Shown in pieces: positions 9,001 through 17,900 of a stretch of DNA of 64,000 nucleotides. Positions within the stretch are counted from its first letter, which is position 1. Each line of letters opens with the position of its first letter. The notes under the pieces were generated by a model, which had not been told where the DNA came from, searched no databases, and saw nothing but the letters and a program-made list of their open reading frames with translations. The DNA comes from Parietichytrium sp. I65-24A (lineage: Eukaryota; Sar; Bigyra; Thraustochytrida; Thraustochytriidae): the NCBI GenBank assembly GCA_012862575.1, contig BLSF01000005.1, positions 868,001 to 932,000 on the forward strand. Direction: 5' to 3'. Both the position numbers and the translations under genes were made by a program.

Positions 9001-11368
9001 TGAACGAGTCCCTCGCCGAGTCCGTTGTAGCGGCGCTTCTCGGAGTTGAAAGGTCAAACTGGACCGGTGTTCCCGGAGCAACAAATTCTGTATTTGATCG
9101 AGCTTTGGGCGATACCCCTCCAGAGCTTTGCCTCGTGAGCGGCGCAATTGTGGACACGCCCCTCATCCTTGGCGACAAGGGCATACCATTCTGTTTGCCT
9201 ACTGAGACCTGGAGCCCCATAGACTGCTGGGACTTTGTTGCATTCTGATTTTGTTGTTGTTGTGACTGTTGCTGCTGCGGTTCGGGGAAAAAGTAAGGAT
9301 CTTCTCCAAAAATGAACGCCACGAACAGCAGCGCATCGGCAAGAATCGCAAGTGCCTCTTTGCTCCGGCCGATTTCAAGGCGCAAGAGCGAGATTGACAC
9401 CAAGTGGGCTTGCGCAATAGAGAGCACACTTATTAGAGCTGATCGGCATGCACCTGCATATATCAGGGGTATACCTTTCAAAGTTGCCAGGGTCGCAAGT
9501 GAGCTAATCAGCTTGGCAAGAGGTGCAAAAATGTGCGGTTCAACCTGCAGGAAATACGGCATCCTCGTTCGTACGTTCGTCAGCTCGCCCGAGCTGGTCC
9601 GCACGCTACTCAGATACGAGGTGGCCATCTCTCCAAGACTGCTTAGAATCTGAAAACAATAGACGAGATTTGGATCAGAGGTTTCCTCCTCCAATGAGTA
9701 TAGCAACGGATCGAGATCTTCCTTTGATCCATAATTTACTGCATTTGCCGCGGCGAGCAGTCTTGGGTTTTCAGGGCTAGCGGGAAGACCGGCGCTATAC
9801 TGGTTCAAGACTGGCTGCACGAGCTGGAGCAGGTCATACAATTGCACGGGCGGGCCCCGCGTTGACTCATCTGCCCCGCCGTTGGCTGCAGAACCCTCTG
9901 CAGAAACTCTTCCGGCCTTTTCGACGCTCTCGTTGTCGTCACTGTCCTCTTCATCCTCCTCGTTTTCGCTATCTTCCTCGCCATCGTCTTCAAATTCAGA
10001 GGCCTCCTCTTCAGAGTCACTCTCCTGGCCAGACTCTCTACGACGCATGGGGCGCGAGAGAGCGTTCAAGGCGCGCCGGCGCAATAAATCACGATGCAGA
10101 ACCTCAAAGTCTGCCAATAAAGTCGCAAAGCTTGCTGATCGAGGGCGCTTACCTCTGTTGGAGTTGGACTTTCCGTTCATTTCATCGCTCAATGCTCCTT
10201 TCGGGGACGCAAGAGTCCTGCTATTTTCGAGGAGACTAATACTCGAGCCCGGCCCGAACGTACCAGAAGATACACCAGCATCAGCACCAACAGAAACGAG
10301 ACCGCTTATTTGCAAAGATTTGGCGGTAGGGGCATTTCGCACAAGGACCCGAACGATCTCCCTGATAGTGGCCCTGTCCATTCCAACGTAGCAGCCCACC
10401 CCGAGTAACTCTAACTGACCGGAGACGCTTGCCAAGTAGCTTTCTCTTTCAGCTGCTGCTCTGCGTCGCTGCTCCCGAACTCGCTGTACATAGGCCCGCT
10501 CTTGACGTCTGCGAAGTTCCATTGCTTGTTTGGCCTTTTGTCGCGCTGCAAGTGCTTCTCGCTGCTCTTTAATGGCCTGGGACTCTGCCTGGGCATCTGC
10601 AGCGCAATGTCTAAGCATCCCTGCAATACCTTCGTGCCCGTTCTCCTCGGCAAAGGCAAAAGCCAAAGCACCTTGTTGTGTGCGGATTAGAGGATCTGCA
10701 CCGGCGTCCAGCAACAGCTCAACACATTGAAGGGACCCAACAAATGCTGCAAACATGAGAGGTGTCGCTCCAGTAGAGCTCTCTGCAACGTCAACTTGAG
10801 CGCCCCACTCCAGTAATACGGCGAGAGTGCCAGCTTCGCCTGCGCGTGCTGCGTACGTCACTGCTGTCCATCCGTGTAGCGACTCTGCCCACACGTCTGC
10901 ACCACAGTGCAATAAGAGTTCGACGCATTCGCGCCGCCCGGCCCAGGAGGCAAGCATTAAGGCTGTGCTTCCATTCTTATCGGCGCTGCAAAGCACGCTC
11001 GGGTAGCCCACCGTACGAAGGGAGACCTTTTCTGCCTTTGCTTCTGCCTCTGTCCGAGGGAAATATATATCCGAGCCCTCCTGGTCTGCGAGGTCCGTCG
11101 ACGGGGGCAACCGTTCCCCGTCAACAGAGTGACTCTCAATGCTGGCGGACTTGGAGCAATGCTCTTGAGTTGCGGATTCAAGAATAATAAGGGCCAACTT
11201 GGGTAGGTCACCATCACAGGCTGCTTGCAGAAACTCATTTCTCTGTTGCTGCGTTGAGCGAGTTTTGCGATATGCTCGAACGGCAAAAGCAGCCGCGAGG
11301 CCCACGACTGGTACAGCCAGCGCCACAACGGCAATGGCAGTCGGAAGCTGTCGAGGTCGCGAGGCCAT
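1..11368 (-). CDS. Giant membrane-anchored ankyrin-repeat/UBR-box protein, probable E3 ubiquitin ligase (3' end outside window)
   Basis: One reading frame is open from the ATG at 11368 to the window edge: 3789 codons, no stop, no intron. Residues about 10-31 are a hydrophobic helix (AIAVVALAVPVVGLAAAFAV) after a short Arg-containing start, so a signal anchor. Residues 131-254 hold about four ankyrin repeats (ECVELLLHCGADV, QCVELLLDAGADP). A charged helix (255-300), an acidic tract (about 447-482) and an IQ-like helix near residue 1000 follow. A Cys/His cluster lies near 1478-1505. Residues 3280-3320 form a UBR box: C-x2-C, VCSACAATCHAGH, then CGC. Near 3522-3547 is a B-box-like cluster (C-x2-C-x4-C-x2-C-x2-H-x5-H). 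UBR boxes bind N-degrons in ubiquitin ligases; a catalytic HECT or RING domain is not visible and would have to lie beyond the edge. The gene identity is firm, the ligase role inferred. Confidence 0.85.
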   Translation of the reverse strand, partial: MASRPRQLPTAIAVVALAVPVVGLAAAFAVRAYRKTRSTQQQRNEFLQAACDGDLPKLALIILESATQEHCSKSASIESHSVDGERLPPSTDLADQEGSDIYFPRTEAEAKAEKVSLRTVGYPSVLCSADKNGSTALMLASWAGRRECVELLLHCGADVWAESLHGWTAVTYAARAGEAGTLAVLLEWGAQVDVAESSTGATPLMFAAFVGSLQCVELLLDAGADPLIRTQQGALAFAFAEENGHEGIAGMLRHCAADAQAESQAIKEQREALAARQKAKQAMELRRRQERAYVQRVREQRRRAAAERESYLASVSGQLELLGVGCYVGMDRATIREIVRVLVRNAPTAKSLQISGLVSVGADAGVSSGTFGPGSSISLLENSRTLASPKGALSDEMNGKSNSNRGKRPRSASFATLLADFEVLHRDLLRRRALNALSRPMRRRESGQESDSEEEASEFEDDGEEDSENEEDEEDSDDNESVEKAGRVSAEGSAANGGADESTRGPPVQLYDLLQLVQPVLNQYSAGLPASPENPRLLAAANAVNYGSKEDLDPLLYSLEEETSDPNLVYCFQILSSLGEMATSYLSSVRTSSGELTNVRTRMPYFLQVEPHIFAPLAKLISSLATLATLKGIPLIYAGACRSALISVLSIAQAHLVSISLLRLEIGRSKEALAILADALLFVAFIFGEDPYFFPEPQQQQSQQQQNQNATKSQQSMGLQVSVGKQNGMPLSPRMRGVSTIAPLTRQSSGGVSPKARSNTEFVAPGTPVQFDLSTPRSAATTDSARDSFKLMATTPGGAAFSELTSNEDGDGSDPGQLASRVLAEHIRILARSPQSQVKFLVTIWKRTRNKTRTWLRRKVAEALVGERAISYLVCPSGDSPRPFGDAPSSKRRLARVLGISDLLATGSFSKRGRRPATGDFRSPTSQSQLLTRNFSALPSVSRNISTIDEKDSQLSGNGGFKRFRFSSISRRDSIQNRVRVRSVLGENNTSGRTTSGMLQKRTQALITIQRAARAFMQSGRSHALRKGSFSRNENAQGLDEEEISRFSDAFAFHRGSQREKKGVFLEEIESVLTSDNTSLIQGRVPNKLLEWIQDERQIRSSICFPLMNFSTSSQDSAEQLMSDASPPLDPEVEKISALVPPDLSFSASPYLNVDEDSSDLINLFQQAVLESDDVASAVVLRCIQDDLISRLLVIFQRRKHSQYSGSNTASSPHQRNVEDFFLQHCLSFFAKCAERQYRGTDMYKYTRKKRTDEASRCLVEDIACELMERLNLLWEWNAGADALSPVLLELLQSSSTPLYMKMCATKLICSFAKGKVKAFDASGAVNEMIENLLYGPLFALPAETNYSEEEAVDVFLQDLARSPAQPVQHSKAQALHAFVSSKPQLRFLTTQIRGKPTILEDVVRITAAALLKHTHTCRLAYQVARENDLASEVTSQPAAGKSSSAVIIEPTDLATLVSIWKIAWETACTLISVYRTSQRQICAVEDCSSPVVEDNGSWRCEEGHVCDTHDIKEGRSYQEICAEVAARARVLLTIGVAVQSDQMVQNSKPFQRVLQHAKRFVVSAASDHIKADKLELYLKSKSRFSLLREQGLKMLRDCLHALFRLRSSHLEEDPAGQSARIATIRAAASCASEFLQSGKLRAHGSFEAGKVIPVSSEVQLEIVLDSIRDAYDSMHRHKEDPGSHALDFLVPSNSACSVQSLSHDIIDLLIRVVEESPVGSEEYMSALGVLQIIAIKTPDHSKLYKLKVMTRLVAIVNTATEEFDEVIHGAAWSFLSRVALQAMHTSWLESKDDSSASAGSAERAAWVDDDASEDEENYSEESSFETGFTDFQRSVAFTIFTQLGNHVALLQDPTAPGYENAELQCCRYLSLLGSLCSRSRVTYHFSTLFAQSLSVRSESVSSYSVTCANDDILEGSASSTDFAARESQAYSHLLIRLITSPSPRIQQLSLRLGRRILISSSADALTPILFKVAGEWNLYSKGFTSASKAGDLALECSGMLRFLAGKYPSSWGHSVMRESTAAAKDYLAEAPDPSQDVLFRFWTTLSVLNMSAPSTLRPGCRIKIVPESGMFGWNESRTSEEYGIVIRMPKRVAAGARNDGSAPVIGPGPGFGSDAGDFMVVLDSDPTKLPTKCDTDKVLPVTIMLETYKDFFKLLGSSRWLPDVLAHFTDQFWSTSLQRDLVWNELRSLSMSVLHAWLSTDPRQAIHEIATTRPSIWRQIVSICACPASVSSLENVDDLSTTTQALSDIKIVLCELGVSPLETVSLRQRHTGRRSTRTAPRLANGLELGSQRSLLSGFSVDTPRHVLEGGLELESSTTPRFAPKVHVQISSESSAFTPLTSGSDHADTPSGFERHRNSFDLLDVEETDDYDYDEEDEEDELEEVEQVSLLSAPLLQPNRRAALVRQASHQMFPPSNSVDSPRRSATADGPRSEQGNYSVSNGGSPRRGTSEEPHSEDAMPQLMSGVQSHHSLRRNSTSSSVTRLERRSRSGSLIASGPSVDGAVPTPVPEKRRVKFEAQPKTEFELSTPFRETDRSDQTSFLFDLQIERNRRRARMERKRRAQRRMRTLSSSSSIQGSSDSGRSDSRLGRQESGILLPSLCQPDTPRGRDAAALTLPVELPTVDTMLSVPLSGAPATPIGGVRQNGAAADTYKDHRPGSRRAVVQPGTLLRISAEEVGVVKQVQEALNGNEVALIDIFNSSTGSQTTSWRDIANLELSEDVIADRYRLFTSEFPGRGDVGNGESADAKAKEKLMKEVKRLLSRSAILHARRAAVAAISGSVGVDDTAAHMQPLVGEAGGASQILGMLKLCEATSSSESALQSIATEEKVWSSSMTPSRGLWRAVALLFQSNDEFADMLLDEAILYLSLAAKDSLCFETPHPLCPVEELESPDEEQDDDASSFIDSIEGGRSHRSQTPSPMTIPDGSETPNSLQPQHSPSPYSPRTLSLEESSSHLSSTHQHAEEPSTPQTPTSIGSRSTFDANSEMRKRKLSGSHRFYIKGASGLLVEFDRRSSVISAATQVTLSYDPQDREVIKVLGEGGADAWQPVVVSGDTCYIHWNVNQSDILSAMQRMEELSVNIEEVAWGVAVRVRSLDEVSNANEMQVLEKPLGWRLMRVLADNPERVLLRGEAGIRFFETAIAYLRSKDLAFKPELCEVITLLVKAQMKVFSGSLKPPHGTTQVAKWNEVMRHGLYKLHHDLLLMFDEVVEVGFTSVSPYFVCLLELLVLCRKLWALQELEYSKRCDAVNKAETSRNSLKAPLCSLVVYGRRDNAKVVVDCETCQLSGQQAVCSACAATCHAGHRLKNERTTTLPCGCSLRGPDVCSALRPFADAWKVGISERTWFDVVCQTADVIDCISTGTRPIPRAFIREAYRTCEDGKLLRLCLRSLEEGLRSEVQAIWWDRDSRHMWAHMLDQGMDSVAEVAFGLKVLVLSLLPSAFFFWWEEKKADWTRRVHTNQAWELAQAMLQLSFALSPSAYYPDWDARLPNWTTTLEGIAGLQAEGVGCTYPLTGEFPRPQVYMRCNTCKMEICEYCSAQHAAKGHDLQDETFGPGYCDERTQLESSEQNPRYEFFSKLAPSNFDMLHDLYWMNHDSPDISEDQVPAEPRTLAALLNLPYNAFAALKDHSSAVILEGTDGNEDEEETIQVVQSNLLPCVSERGASVLSACFLGILIEILGVKEDSDFLCVACDADHGMSLATGALLTTGCRQYGTGTVHGIVASPEAAKRVLHNADTLRTDFGVPLGSINVFSGDLLSHARAVTDFGKKYKKYAKNPDDPPPPKHAIPGM

Positions 11369-12176
11369 CGTTAACCTTCGAAGTTTCTGGCCTTGCTTGG
11401 CTGCCGGCCGGCCGATCGACCGATCGGTCTATTAAAAGAAGACTATTCAGCCTCGATATAAGACAGTTGCTTCGAATCTAACAAAGCCAGTGTCCCTTTT
11501 CTAGAGTCTGAGCGCCGAGCCACCACTGCTCCGAACAGCGCCCCCCTCGCTCGAAAGGAGGTGCGGCAAGCTTCTGCAACTGTGGCACGTTAACAGTCCC
11601 AGCCGCTGAACAAACAAACCCCAATCACAGCAGCTACTCGTGCTCTTTCGAAAATACACCAAAGGCGATGCCCAATAATTATCACTGTCTGATCCGCTCA
11701 AACAATCCGAATTGGATTTTGACAGAGCTCCAAATTGACATATCAATGGGCCTGGCTTCCAATGAGAGAGAACGCGAAACAAATGAACGAATGCAGCAAT
11801 CTACTGAACAGAGAACGACCACGCATGTATCACTTTGCCTCTCCACCTAGCTTCGCTCGATCAAAGTTCCAACCCGACAACACGACAACAAATGTTCCGA
11901 CCCTACACCACGACGACAAACAAAAATTCACTGTGCAAGACTACCGCTCGGCCAAACTCCACAAACCGCAGCCGATGAATCACAATCACAACAAATCTCA
12001 ACCAACTCTTCCCAGCTCGTCAGTCTCGTGAAGTACTTTTGACGCTTAATTTTTCGACAATGCCAAAATCTCATGCACGAACGTCGCTCTTTCTCCGGGC
12101 AATCAAGCGTTATTATCCAACGCGAATGTGGCCAAGATGAGAGTGATGAGTTGTGATGAGACGTGCTGATGATAGT

Positions 12177-12498
12177 GATTGATTGATGGATTGATTGATT
12201 GATTGATTGATTGCCAGGTTCCCCGCACTTGAGATAGTTCCCGCGCCACGCCGAAACACCTGCGTTTTGCAGGTCTTCTCTCCCCGTTGCTGCTGCTTCC
12301 GTCTCCGTCTCCGTCTGCCTGTCTCTCTTTCGACTGGAGACACCTGTGTTTGTGTGTGTGTGTATGTATGTGTGTTTGTTTGTTTTCGTTTGTTTGTTTG
12401 TTTCTTTGTATGTGTTGACTGATTTTTTTAGTTGATCTTCTTGTACCATTGTGCCACTGTGGATGAAGGAACGAACGAACGAACGAACGAACGAACGA
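12177..12498. repeat. Cluster of tetranucleotide and TG microsatellites
   Basis: Three different short tandem repeats follow each other: TGAT (12177-12213), TG/TTTG (12345-12410) and GAAC (12469-12498). They create long artificial open frames on the minus strand with repeated peptides such as FVRS, QSIN and HTHT. Confidence 0.85.
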
Positions 12499-13066
12499 AT
12501 GATCCCTGAGTTCTTTTCGAGGATTTTTGTTCGCTTTTCCAACCACTTGCGCATCGATTTTTCATCGCTTTTTTTCTTCTGAATCTGAATTCTGACGATC
12601 CTTAGCGGCTTGCTATGGTTATCGGCTATTCCCCCGAGGACCGTTAAGCGAGGGATAGCACTGCTTAGCGATCGGCTGGACTCGTAGCGGGGGTGGTATA
12701 TCCGGGTAATGAGGATTATGTGGATGTAGATCAACGGTTAGGTAGCGTGATCACGGTTTAGCTAGATAGGCTAAAGATACGTTTTTCTGTAAGACTTCTT
12801 CCATCATTCTTTTGTTCGTTGCGTTGTGCGAGGTGATGGTTCTACAGGGCAGATTAGGTAGTGGTAACGATGATGGGAGAGCACTTCTCTGTTCGCTTCG
12901 TCAGAGAACAAAACGAATGGAAAGGAACCTCGGGCAATTACGCACACACTTTTCCATTCATTCATTCATTCATTCATTCACTCATACATTCGCACGTCTC
13001 AGAACAACAACGACACAGCGGAGCGAAGCCTGTGCGTTAATTTCGTAGTACCGACGCGTACGCGAG

Positions 13067-13105
13067 GGCACTGGGACACTGGGACACTGGGACATTGGGA
13101 CAGGG
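13067..13105. repeat. GGGACACT-type 8-bp tandem repeat
   Basis: Four to five copies of an 8-bp unit (ACTGGGAC) lie in the spacer upstream of the SWC5-like gene. They are tandem and nearly perfect; no function is evident. Confidence 0.8.
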
Positions 13106-13474
13106 ACGCTACTGCGGGGTAGAGTATCGGTGGAAAATACAAGGAAATAGTTTCACTGCGGGCTTGGTTTGGTAAGTATGTGGAGCGAGAAGGAGAAAAT
13201 GAAAATGAAAATGTGCTTTTCAGGTTGGAGTAAATTGCTGGCAATTGGACTCGATTTAGAGATATGTTTCGTGAAGCAGAGATCTTTATTCATATTTGCT
13301 TGCATGCTTACATAAAGGAGTATCGAGGCTAATTGCATCGAGTTCGAAAAGCACCATGTTTGGAGATATCTGAATGGCCTGAGGGATTTTGCGCCAGCCA
13401 GGGCATATTGTGATTGAATCTGATCATCGCGTGAAGTTTGATCCGCCTGAGAACTCATAGTTCATTCGCGCCGC

Positions 13475-13520
13475 GTTCCATGTTCCATGTTCCATGTTCC
13501 ATGTTCCATGTTCCATGTTT
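13475..13520. repeat. CATGTTC 7-bp tandem repeat
   Basis: About six near-perfect copies of CATGTTC lie 130 bp upstream of the SWC5-like start codon, probably within its promoter or 5' leader. Confidence 0.85.
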
Positions 13521-13646
13521 CGTGTGTTGTCTGTGCTCATGTGTTGATATCCTGACTAACTTTTGGGTTCTGTCGTTTCCAGGGAGCATTTTGAACCTTT
13601 TTTCGTTTTATTTTCCCTGTGATAATAACTCTTGCAAGTCGGAGAA

Positions 13647-14778
13647 ATGAGTCGGCGAGCAGCATCGTTGGCTGCTGAGCAGAAGACTAAGGAGGAAATT
13701 AATGCGGCACAGGAGGACGATGACGATGATCCGGAGGATGAAAGTTTCAACTTGACAGGTGTGTGACGCAAGGCATAATAATGGTTGTTTTGGGTTCCCC
13801 CCCCCTTGTCCTGGGTTTTCTTGATCTCTAACCGGCATTGGAATGTTTCAAAATAGACGCAAACCCAGCTCCCAAAAGCAAGCCAAAATCCGTGCTCGGA
13901 AAGAGAGGGTAAGTTGAGGAAGTGGGTTTCGGAATCGAGTCCTCACGACACGGGCTGACTCCTGTTGACGATAAAATATATGAAGCGCCGGTGGCGGTAT
14001 CTGTCTGAGCGACGATGAGGAGGAGGAGGAGTTTAATAAGACTGGCAAACAAGCAGCTAAAGAGCCGGAGCCCGTTGCGGCCGCTACAACGGCGGAAACG
14101 AAAGCAGACGAGAAACCTGCATCTACTAAAGTCGAAGAGAACGAGGAGGACAGCTCGAAGCAAGCGTCGAGCTCGTCATCGAAAATCGGGTCCGGCCCTG
14201 TGTCTATGGGATCGATTCTTGCGCGAATGAATCGTCCTAAGAAGAAGTCCAAGAAAGGGTCTAAAGGCGGCATGCTAGACCAATCGATTGCGAGGTTGCT
14301 CAAAGATGACAAGAACGGTGGAGGCAGCAAGTCCGAGTTTGACCGCGCAGCGGCCAGCGAGGCAGCCAAAGCAGCGCTCGCAAAGGTAGGCAAGATGCAG
14401 GTGACCGAGGAGGTCAATTTCGCAGGACAGATGATTAGTGTGGCTAGAAGCGTTGAGAAAACGTCCAAAGAGGCTCAGGCGGCAATGGATGCGGCAGACA
14501 AGGAACAAAAGAAATCGAGTCTGGACAAAATCATTGACGAGCTGAAGAATCCAAAGAAATCGCTCAGTGCTGTGGAGAAGTCTTCCTATGACTGGGACAA
14601 ATTTAAAGAAGAAAACGGGATCGGGGAACAACTGGAGAAGTACGCAAAGGATGGATATGTTGAGAAGCAGGCATTTCTTCAGCGCGTGGATCTGCGCACC
14701 TTTGAGGTCGAAAAGGCCGAACGCGATCGGGCAAGAGCGATGGCCGCGGTCGCCGCAGCGAAAGCTGAGAAGAAGTAA
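13647..14778 (+). CDS. CFDP1: SWC5/CFDP1 (BCNT-C domain) chromatin-remodelling subunit, three exons
   Basis: The C-terminus is a clear BCNT-C domain: KSSYDWDKFKEENGI, DGYVEKQAFLQRVD and RTFEVEKAERDRAR in the family order. SWC5/CFDP1 is a subunit of the SWR1/SRCAP complex that places histone H2A.Z. Proposed exons are 13647-13758, 13857-13908 and 13986-14778, with GT..AG introns of 98 and 77 bp whose phases (1 and 2) keep one frame and give 318 residues; an alternative acceptor at 14009 gives 310. Human CFDP1 (about 299) and yeast Swc5 (about 303) are similar in size. The N-terminal half is acidic (DDDDDPEDE, DDEEEEE), as expected for histone binding. It is the only gene in the window that clearly needs introns. 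The 3' end faces the next gene, 159 bp away. Confidence 0.88.
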
Positions 14779-14782
14779 TAAA
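14777..14782 (+). promoter_or_regulatory. Possible polyadenylation signal overlapping a stop codon
   Basis: AATAAA begins on the second base of the TAA stop of the SWC5-like gene. If used, the 3' UTR would be very short, which fits the 159-bp gap to the convergent gene. Only the hexamer supports this. Confidence 0.4.
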
Positions 14783-14937
14783 GTAAACTTTCTGAGGCCT
14801 TGCGCGTGAAATTTGATACTTTCATACATTTTCATTCTAAATTCTACTCTTGGCTCTTCTTGGGCTACCTCACCCCCATGTGCGCCTTATTCACTCTACC
14901 ACAGGCTGAGGGAAACCACGCAGTCCAGTATACTCCA

Positions 14938-17900
14938 TCAATTTGCGCCTTTGCTGTGAAAAAGAGTCGGGAAGCTTTGCCGAATTTGAGCCATCGAGCC
15001 AGCAAAATCTTCCGCTGCAAGTTCAGCCAAGAGAAGAAAAACTTGCCCAAGCTTGGAATGGGAGATTCCGGAAAGCATCTCCGCCACAAAGGGGTCTTGA
15101 GAAGGCGATCCAGTCACTTGCAAGAAGACAATCCTATTGCTTGTGGCTTCATTCTCAAGTGTCAGCAAAAAGTGCCCAGGTGTTGCGGCCTTCACTCGAG
15201 TAGCCAGGACCTCGTGCAAACGTAGGAAGTCGTCCAGAGATCGGAACTTCACCGCCACTGCATTCTGTACCCTGAGGTCATTCATTTCGTCCAACCGCAC
15301 CGTAACTTTCTTTGACTCTTCCGGTGGATTCGGATCGAGAAGGTCCACCACTAGATGATCCCGTCCGAGTGCAAGTCCCTCCGCACCCACAGGGAGAGCC
15401 ACCGCTCGAACCTTGGAAACGCAGGTCTCGCCAATCAAGGAACCAAAAATGGACGAAACTAAGCGCAGCAGGATAGTTTCATCAAACGGTCCAGCTTTAC
15501 CAGGAATGCGGAACAGAGCTGGGCTACCAAAATTGATCAAGTACACAGCATTGCTGGCGCCTTGCGCATAGCGGGACGACATTGTGCTAAAAAAGTTGAG
15601 AGCACCATCGCATTCTAACTCACCTTGAAGAGAGATGAGATGGGTCGGATAAACTACAAACCCTGCTTGTTCAGTGGCCGAGCCATTTTCGACAGTCGCA
15701 ACCACACTTGTTTCGGACCGTGACGCACCACTTCCCGATGCGGATTTTTTTACCGACAGGGAGATTGGCATACCGGGCTCATGGCGCTCGAGGACTTTCT
15801 GGCTCAGCGTCATCACGAGCTGAGGGGGGTGCATTGCAGGCGGCTCTACCTGCGCTACGGCATGCCGTAGAGCTTCTGCAAAGTTGGCCATCATGGCGTG
15901 TACATCGCTCCGCATCCTCGAGTAGTCACTCCTGACATCGTATAATTTCTCCACAACCTCGTCCTTCGTTACGATTTCGAATTTGTTGCGCATCGTTGCG
16001 CTTACAATTCTTTCCTTAGCGATAGACAGCTCCTTGGAGAGCACATCGTACTGTCTGCTTTTCTCGCCGAGCGCGCTTTCCAGCTCGACTACTTTTTCGA
16101 CCAGTGAAGCCGTGTATTCTCCGAGGTCCGTTTCCTCGTTGCCATGCCCGTTCGCGCTCTTGCCAGAATCAGTCTGTGCGTCTACACTGGCTTTTCTGGT
16201 TGCCGGTTGCGCATCCTGCTCTAGCATTGCGATAGCTTTTTGCCCAATTTCGTCTGCATATCGCAGAGCTTTGTTTTGTTCTTCAATGGAGGCTTGTACC
16301 TCGGAGCAGAGCTTTGCAAGTGTTTCATCGCCACGACCCTGCGATGGCTGCGGTGAAACAAATGCTTCGCTTTGTTCCTCAGACGGAGAAACCATTGGCG
16401 GAGGCGGCTTGCGTCTTGGCGGTGTCGGAAATGAGCCGCTTTTGTTATTTGTATGTACTGATGGCCTTGGGGAGTGGGTGAGTGGCCCATTTGTTTCCTC
16501 AACCCCGCTGAAGTTGGCCGAGTCAGCAGAGGAAGGCGACCGTGCAAGGGCCTGCGCATACTTGCTGGGCCGCACCCCGGGCAATAGGCGGAGTTCGACC
16601 TGCGTGAGATGATCGAGTCCTACGTCTTTGCCGATCCAACTGTCATACAGGGCTGTGTTGTCCACAGTAAGCTCAAAATCGTGGAGTTCGATTCCAGTGA
16701 CAAAACTGACTCTTTCTCTCATGTCGCGTATTGTGAGCTCATGCGCTTTTTCGAGGGGTCCAGGAAGTGACACGGAATACACACGGTTGTCCACCAGTGA
16801 ACGGACTTCAAGAATGACAAGATCGTTTTCTTCCCTCGACTTTTCGTTGCTTTGGGCATCTGCACCGTTTCTGCTATTCGGGGGAGAGGGCGACCCCTGT
16901 TTAGAAGGTCTGCGTAAGTTTGGGGGGCGAACTCCACTGAGCTGGTTCCTCATCCTCCGCGCTTCCAAGGCTCGGCGGACGTGGAGGGCTGCGGCGGCCT
17001 TGTTGCGTTTCTCCACAAGCTCCGGGTTTATTTGCACAGCGGGCACGGACTTGGTGCTCCAATCAGCGCTGTTTCCAGCTCGAAGCTCATCAAAGCTGCC
17101 CACCGAAGATCTCTCTAAAGATGCACTTCCAGCAGGCGCAGCCGCCCGAGCCGCGACACTTGCGGTCGTCGCACTCAAGTAGTGCGGCACTCCGGACAGA
17201 CTCGAGGTGCTATAATTTGTGTTCCGTCTCCGTACTCGATTGTTGTCGATGCTGGAGCCCCCCCCTTCCTCACTACGACCGCCAACAGATCGGCTGGCCA
17301 TCTTCTCATGCAGCTGAGACAGCGCGGTCTGACTGGAAGAGGGTTCCCAAAACGTTTCGATGCCTCCTGACGCCTTTCGCGCATTTGTCGCTTTGTTTGA
17401 AGGTCTGTTGCCGCTATCAAAAGCCGCGGTCCCGGCAAGTGCTGCAGTCGTGGCAGTACTAACACTTGCATTCAGATTTCCCGACCGCGAAGAAAGCATG
17501 GCAGCAACGCGACCGCGTCCAGCAGCTAACAAGGAAGCAGAGACATGGCCGAGTTTCATCTGGTGATCCCGGGAGGCCATGGCCTTGGCTTTGCGTACGC
17601 CGTTTGAGGGATCTGTGTCCACAAGCTCGAGCTGAAAGTCAAACCAGGCGGCGGCCATAGTGTGGTCCCGCATATCTGCATGCAAGTGAGCGATTGCGCC
17701 AGCCACGGACTCTGTGCACCCTTTATCATTCGTGCGATCATAAATCTTGTACGCCTCCACATAGCTATCGAGCGCCTTGTCCATGATACCTGCGACTTCG
17801 TAAGCAGACCCAAGACCAACAAGAACTTGAGCCCGCTCCACTCGCCACGCCGGGGCGAGGCCAAGTGCCATGTGAAATGCTCTAAGAGCGGCTTGAGGGT

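Larger units (their letters stand above)
11369..13646. other. Intergenic region rich in simple repeats
   Basis: This 2.3-kb spacer separates the divergent giant gene and the SWC5-like gene, so both promoters should lie here. A GC-rich palindromic stretch (GGCCGGCCGATCGACCGATCG) sits at about 11404-11424, just upstream of the giant gene. The rest is microsatellite-rich: TGAT repeats 12177-12213, TG/TTTG-rich 12345-12410, GAAC repeats 12469-12498, ATTC repeats 12952-12980, an 8-bp GGGACACT-type repeat 13067-13105 and a 7-bp CATGTTC repeat 13475-13520. No convincing gene is seen. Confidence 0.6.

Noticed and set aside
12207-12422. Cys/Val-rich open frame on the plus strand
   Set aside because: It arises from the TG/TTTG repeat.
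11928-12734. 268-codon open frame on the minus strand
   Set aside because: Most of it is the translation of TGAT, TG and GAAC microsatellites (FVRSFVRS, HTHTHT, QSINQSI). No non-repeat coding signal.
12952-12980. Tandem repeats checked as telomere or CRISPR arrays
   Set aside because: Units are perfect 4-8 bp microsatellites without spacers and not of a telomeric type; the same holds for the other arrays in the window.
14275-14835. 186-codon minus-strand frame
   Set aside because: Antisense to the clear BCNT-C coding sequence.
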